Assembly: GCA_002499705.1 (NCBI GenBank) | Contig: DAMU01000071.1 | Coordinates: 1-31,736 of the forward strand | DNA from: Euryarchaeota archaeon UBA91 | Lineage (GTDB): Archaea; Thermoplasmatota; Poseidoniia; Poseidoniales; Poseidoniaceae | Direction of reading: 5' to 3' | Length of the DNA stretch: 31,736 nucleotides | Part shown: in pieces, positions 31,712 through 31,736 of the stretch | Numbering within the stretch: the stretch's first letter is position 1 | How the letters are laid out: the number at the start of each line of letters is the position of its first letter | Program-made: the position numbers and the translations under genes | Notes under the pieces: model-generated | What the model saw: only the letters and a program-made list of their open reading frames with translations | Database searches by the model: none | Told to the model about the DNA's origin: nothing

Positions 31712-31736
31712 TGCAGGGGGTGGGATACGAACCCAC
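31712..31736 (-). tRNA. 3' end of a tRNA gene, probably tRNA-Leu, cut by the window edge
   Basis: Read on the minus strand the end is a T-arm of GTGGG-TTCGTAT-CCCAC (31720-31736) followed by the acceptor strand CCCCTGC and a discriminator A at 31712; CCA is not encoded. The implied 5' acceptor strand GCAGGGG and discriminator A suit an archaeal tRNA-Leu, but the anticodon and variable arm are outside the window, so the identity is a guess. The T-rich stretch TTTCTTTCTCC that follows on the minus strand could end transcription. Confidence 0.8.

Noticed and set aside
1..31736. Mobile elements, integrases or attachment sites, sought next to the tRNA at the right edge
   Set aside because: No transposase or integrase motif, no terminal inverted repeats and no direct repeat of the tRNA 3' end were seen.

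Overview
The window looks like a chromosomal segment of a marine planktonic euryarchaeon, most likely Marine Group II (Candidatus Poseidoniales). This is an inference from gene content; no rRNA marker is present. The pointers are: very large secreted proteins with thrombospondin type 3-like calcium-binding repeats and a C-terminal membrane anchor; an archaeal-style split methylmalonyl-CoA mutase with MeaB; an XPD-like Fe-S helicase; and A/T-rich TATA-like boxes 23-27 bases before several start codons, which suggests leaderless transcripts. No insertion sequence, integrase, phage gene or CRISPR array was seen.

Layout. Positions 16-3888 (minus strand) hold a 38-residue membrane peptide, an AsnB-type glutamine amidotransferase, a Thiobacillus ferrooxidans-type glutamate-cysteine ligase whose start overlaps the asnB stop, and a polytopic membrane protein. 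Positions 3966-5949 (minus) hold a CTP-dependent lipid kinase-like protein, the MeaB GTPase and the B12-binding subunit of methylmalonyl-CoA mutase. Divergent from these, 6119-8592 (plus) holds the carboxyltransferase of an acyl-CoA (propionyl-CoA) carboxylase, a small epsilon-like subunit, the biotin carrier protein and a zinc-binding protein. The two operons together cover part of the route propionyl-CoA to methylmalonyl-CoA to succinyl-CoA; biotin carboxylase, epimerase and the large mutase subunit must be encoded elsewhere.

Positions 8636-12736 (plus) encode a 1366-residue surface protein with 81-bp tandem repeats. Then come a SixA-like phosphatase (plus), a peroxiredoxin-like protein, a bacterial-type NADP glutamate dehydrogenase and a TerB-like helical protein (minus). 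A ribbon-helix-helix regulator (plus) sits beside a palindrome and a hairpin, followed by a 343-base GC-rich stretch full of potential hairpins, an XPD-like helicase and a divergent Hsp20-like protein.

The last 12 kb (minus) is dominated by two huge type I membrane proteins. One has 2989 residues and carries calcium-binding repeats, a transglutaminase-like domain, a long Ig-like stalk, a membrane anchor and a DUF4129-like cytoplasmic tail. The other has 983 residues and ends in a strongly acidic tail. Upstream of them lies a DUF4177-like gene interrupted by one in-frame TGA, and the window ends inside a tRNA gene.

The most interesting items are the giant transglutaminase/DUF4129 protein with its displaced active-site histidine, the asnB-gshA pair, the interrupted DUF4177 gene with intact promoter and terminator, and the structured region before the helicase.
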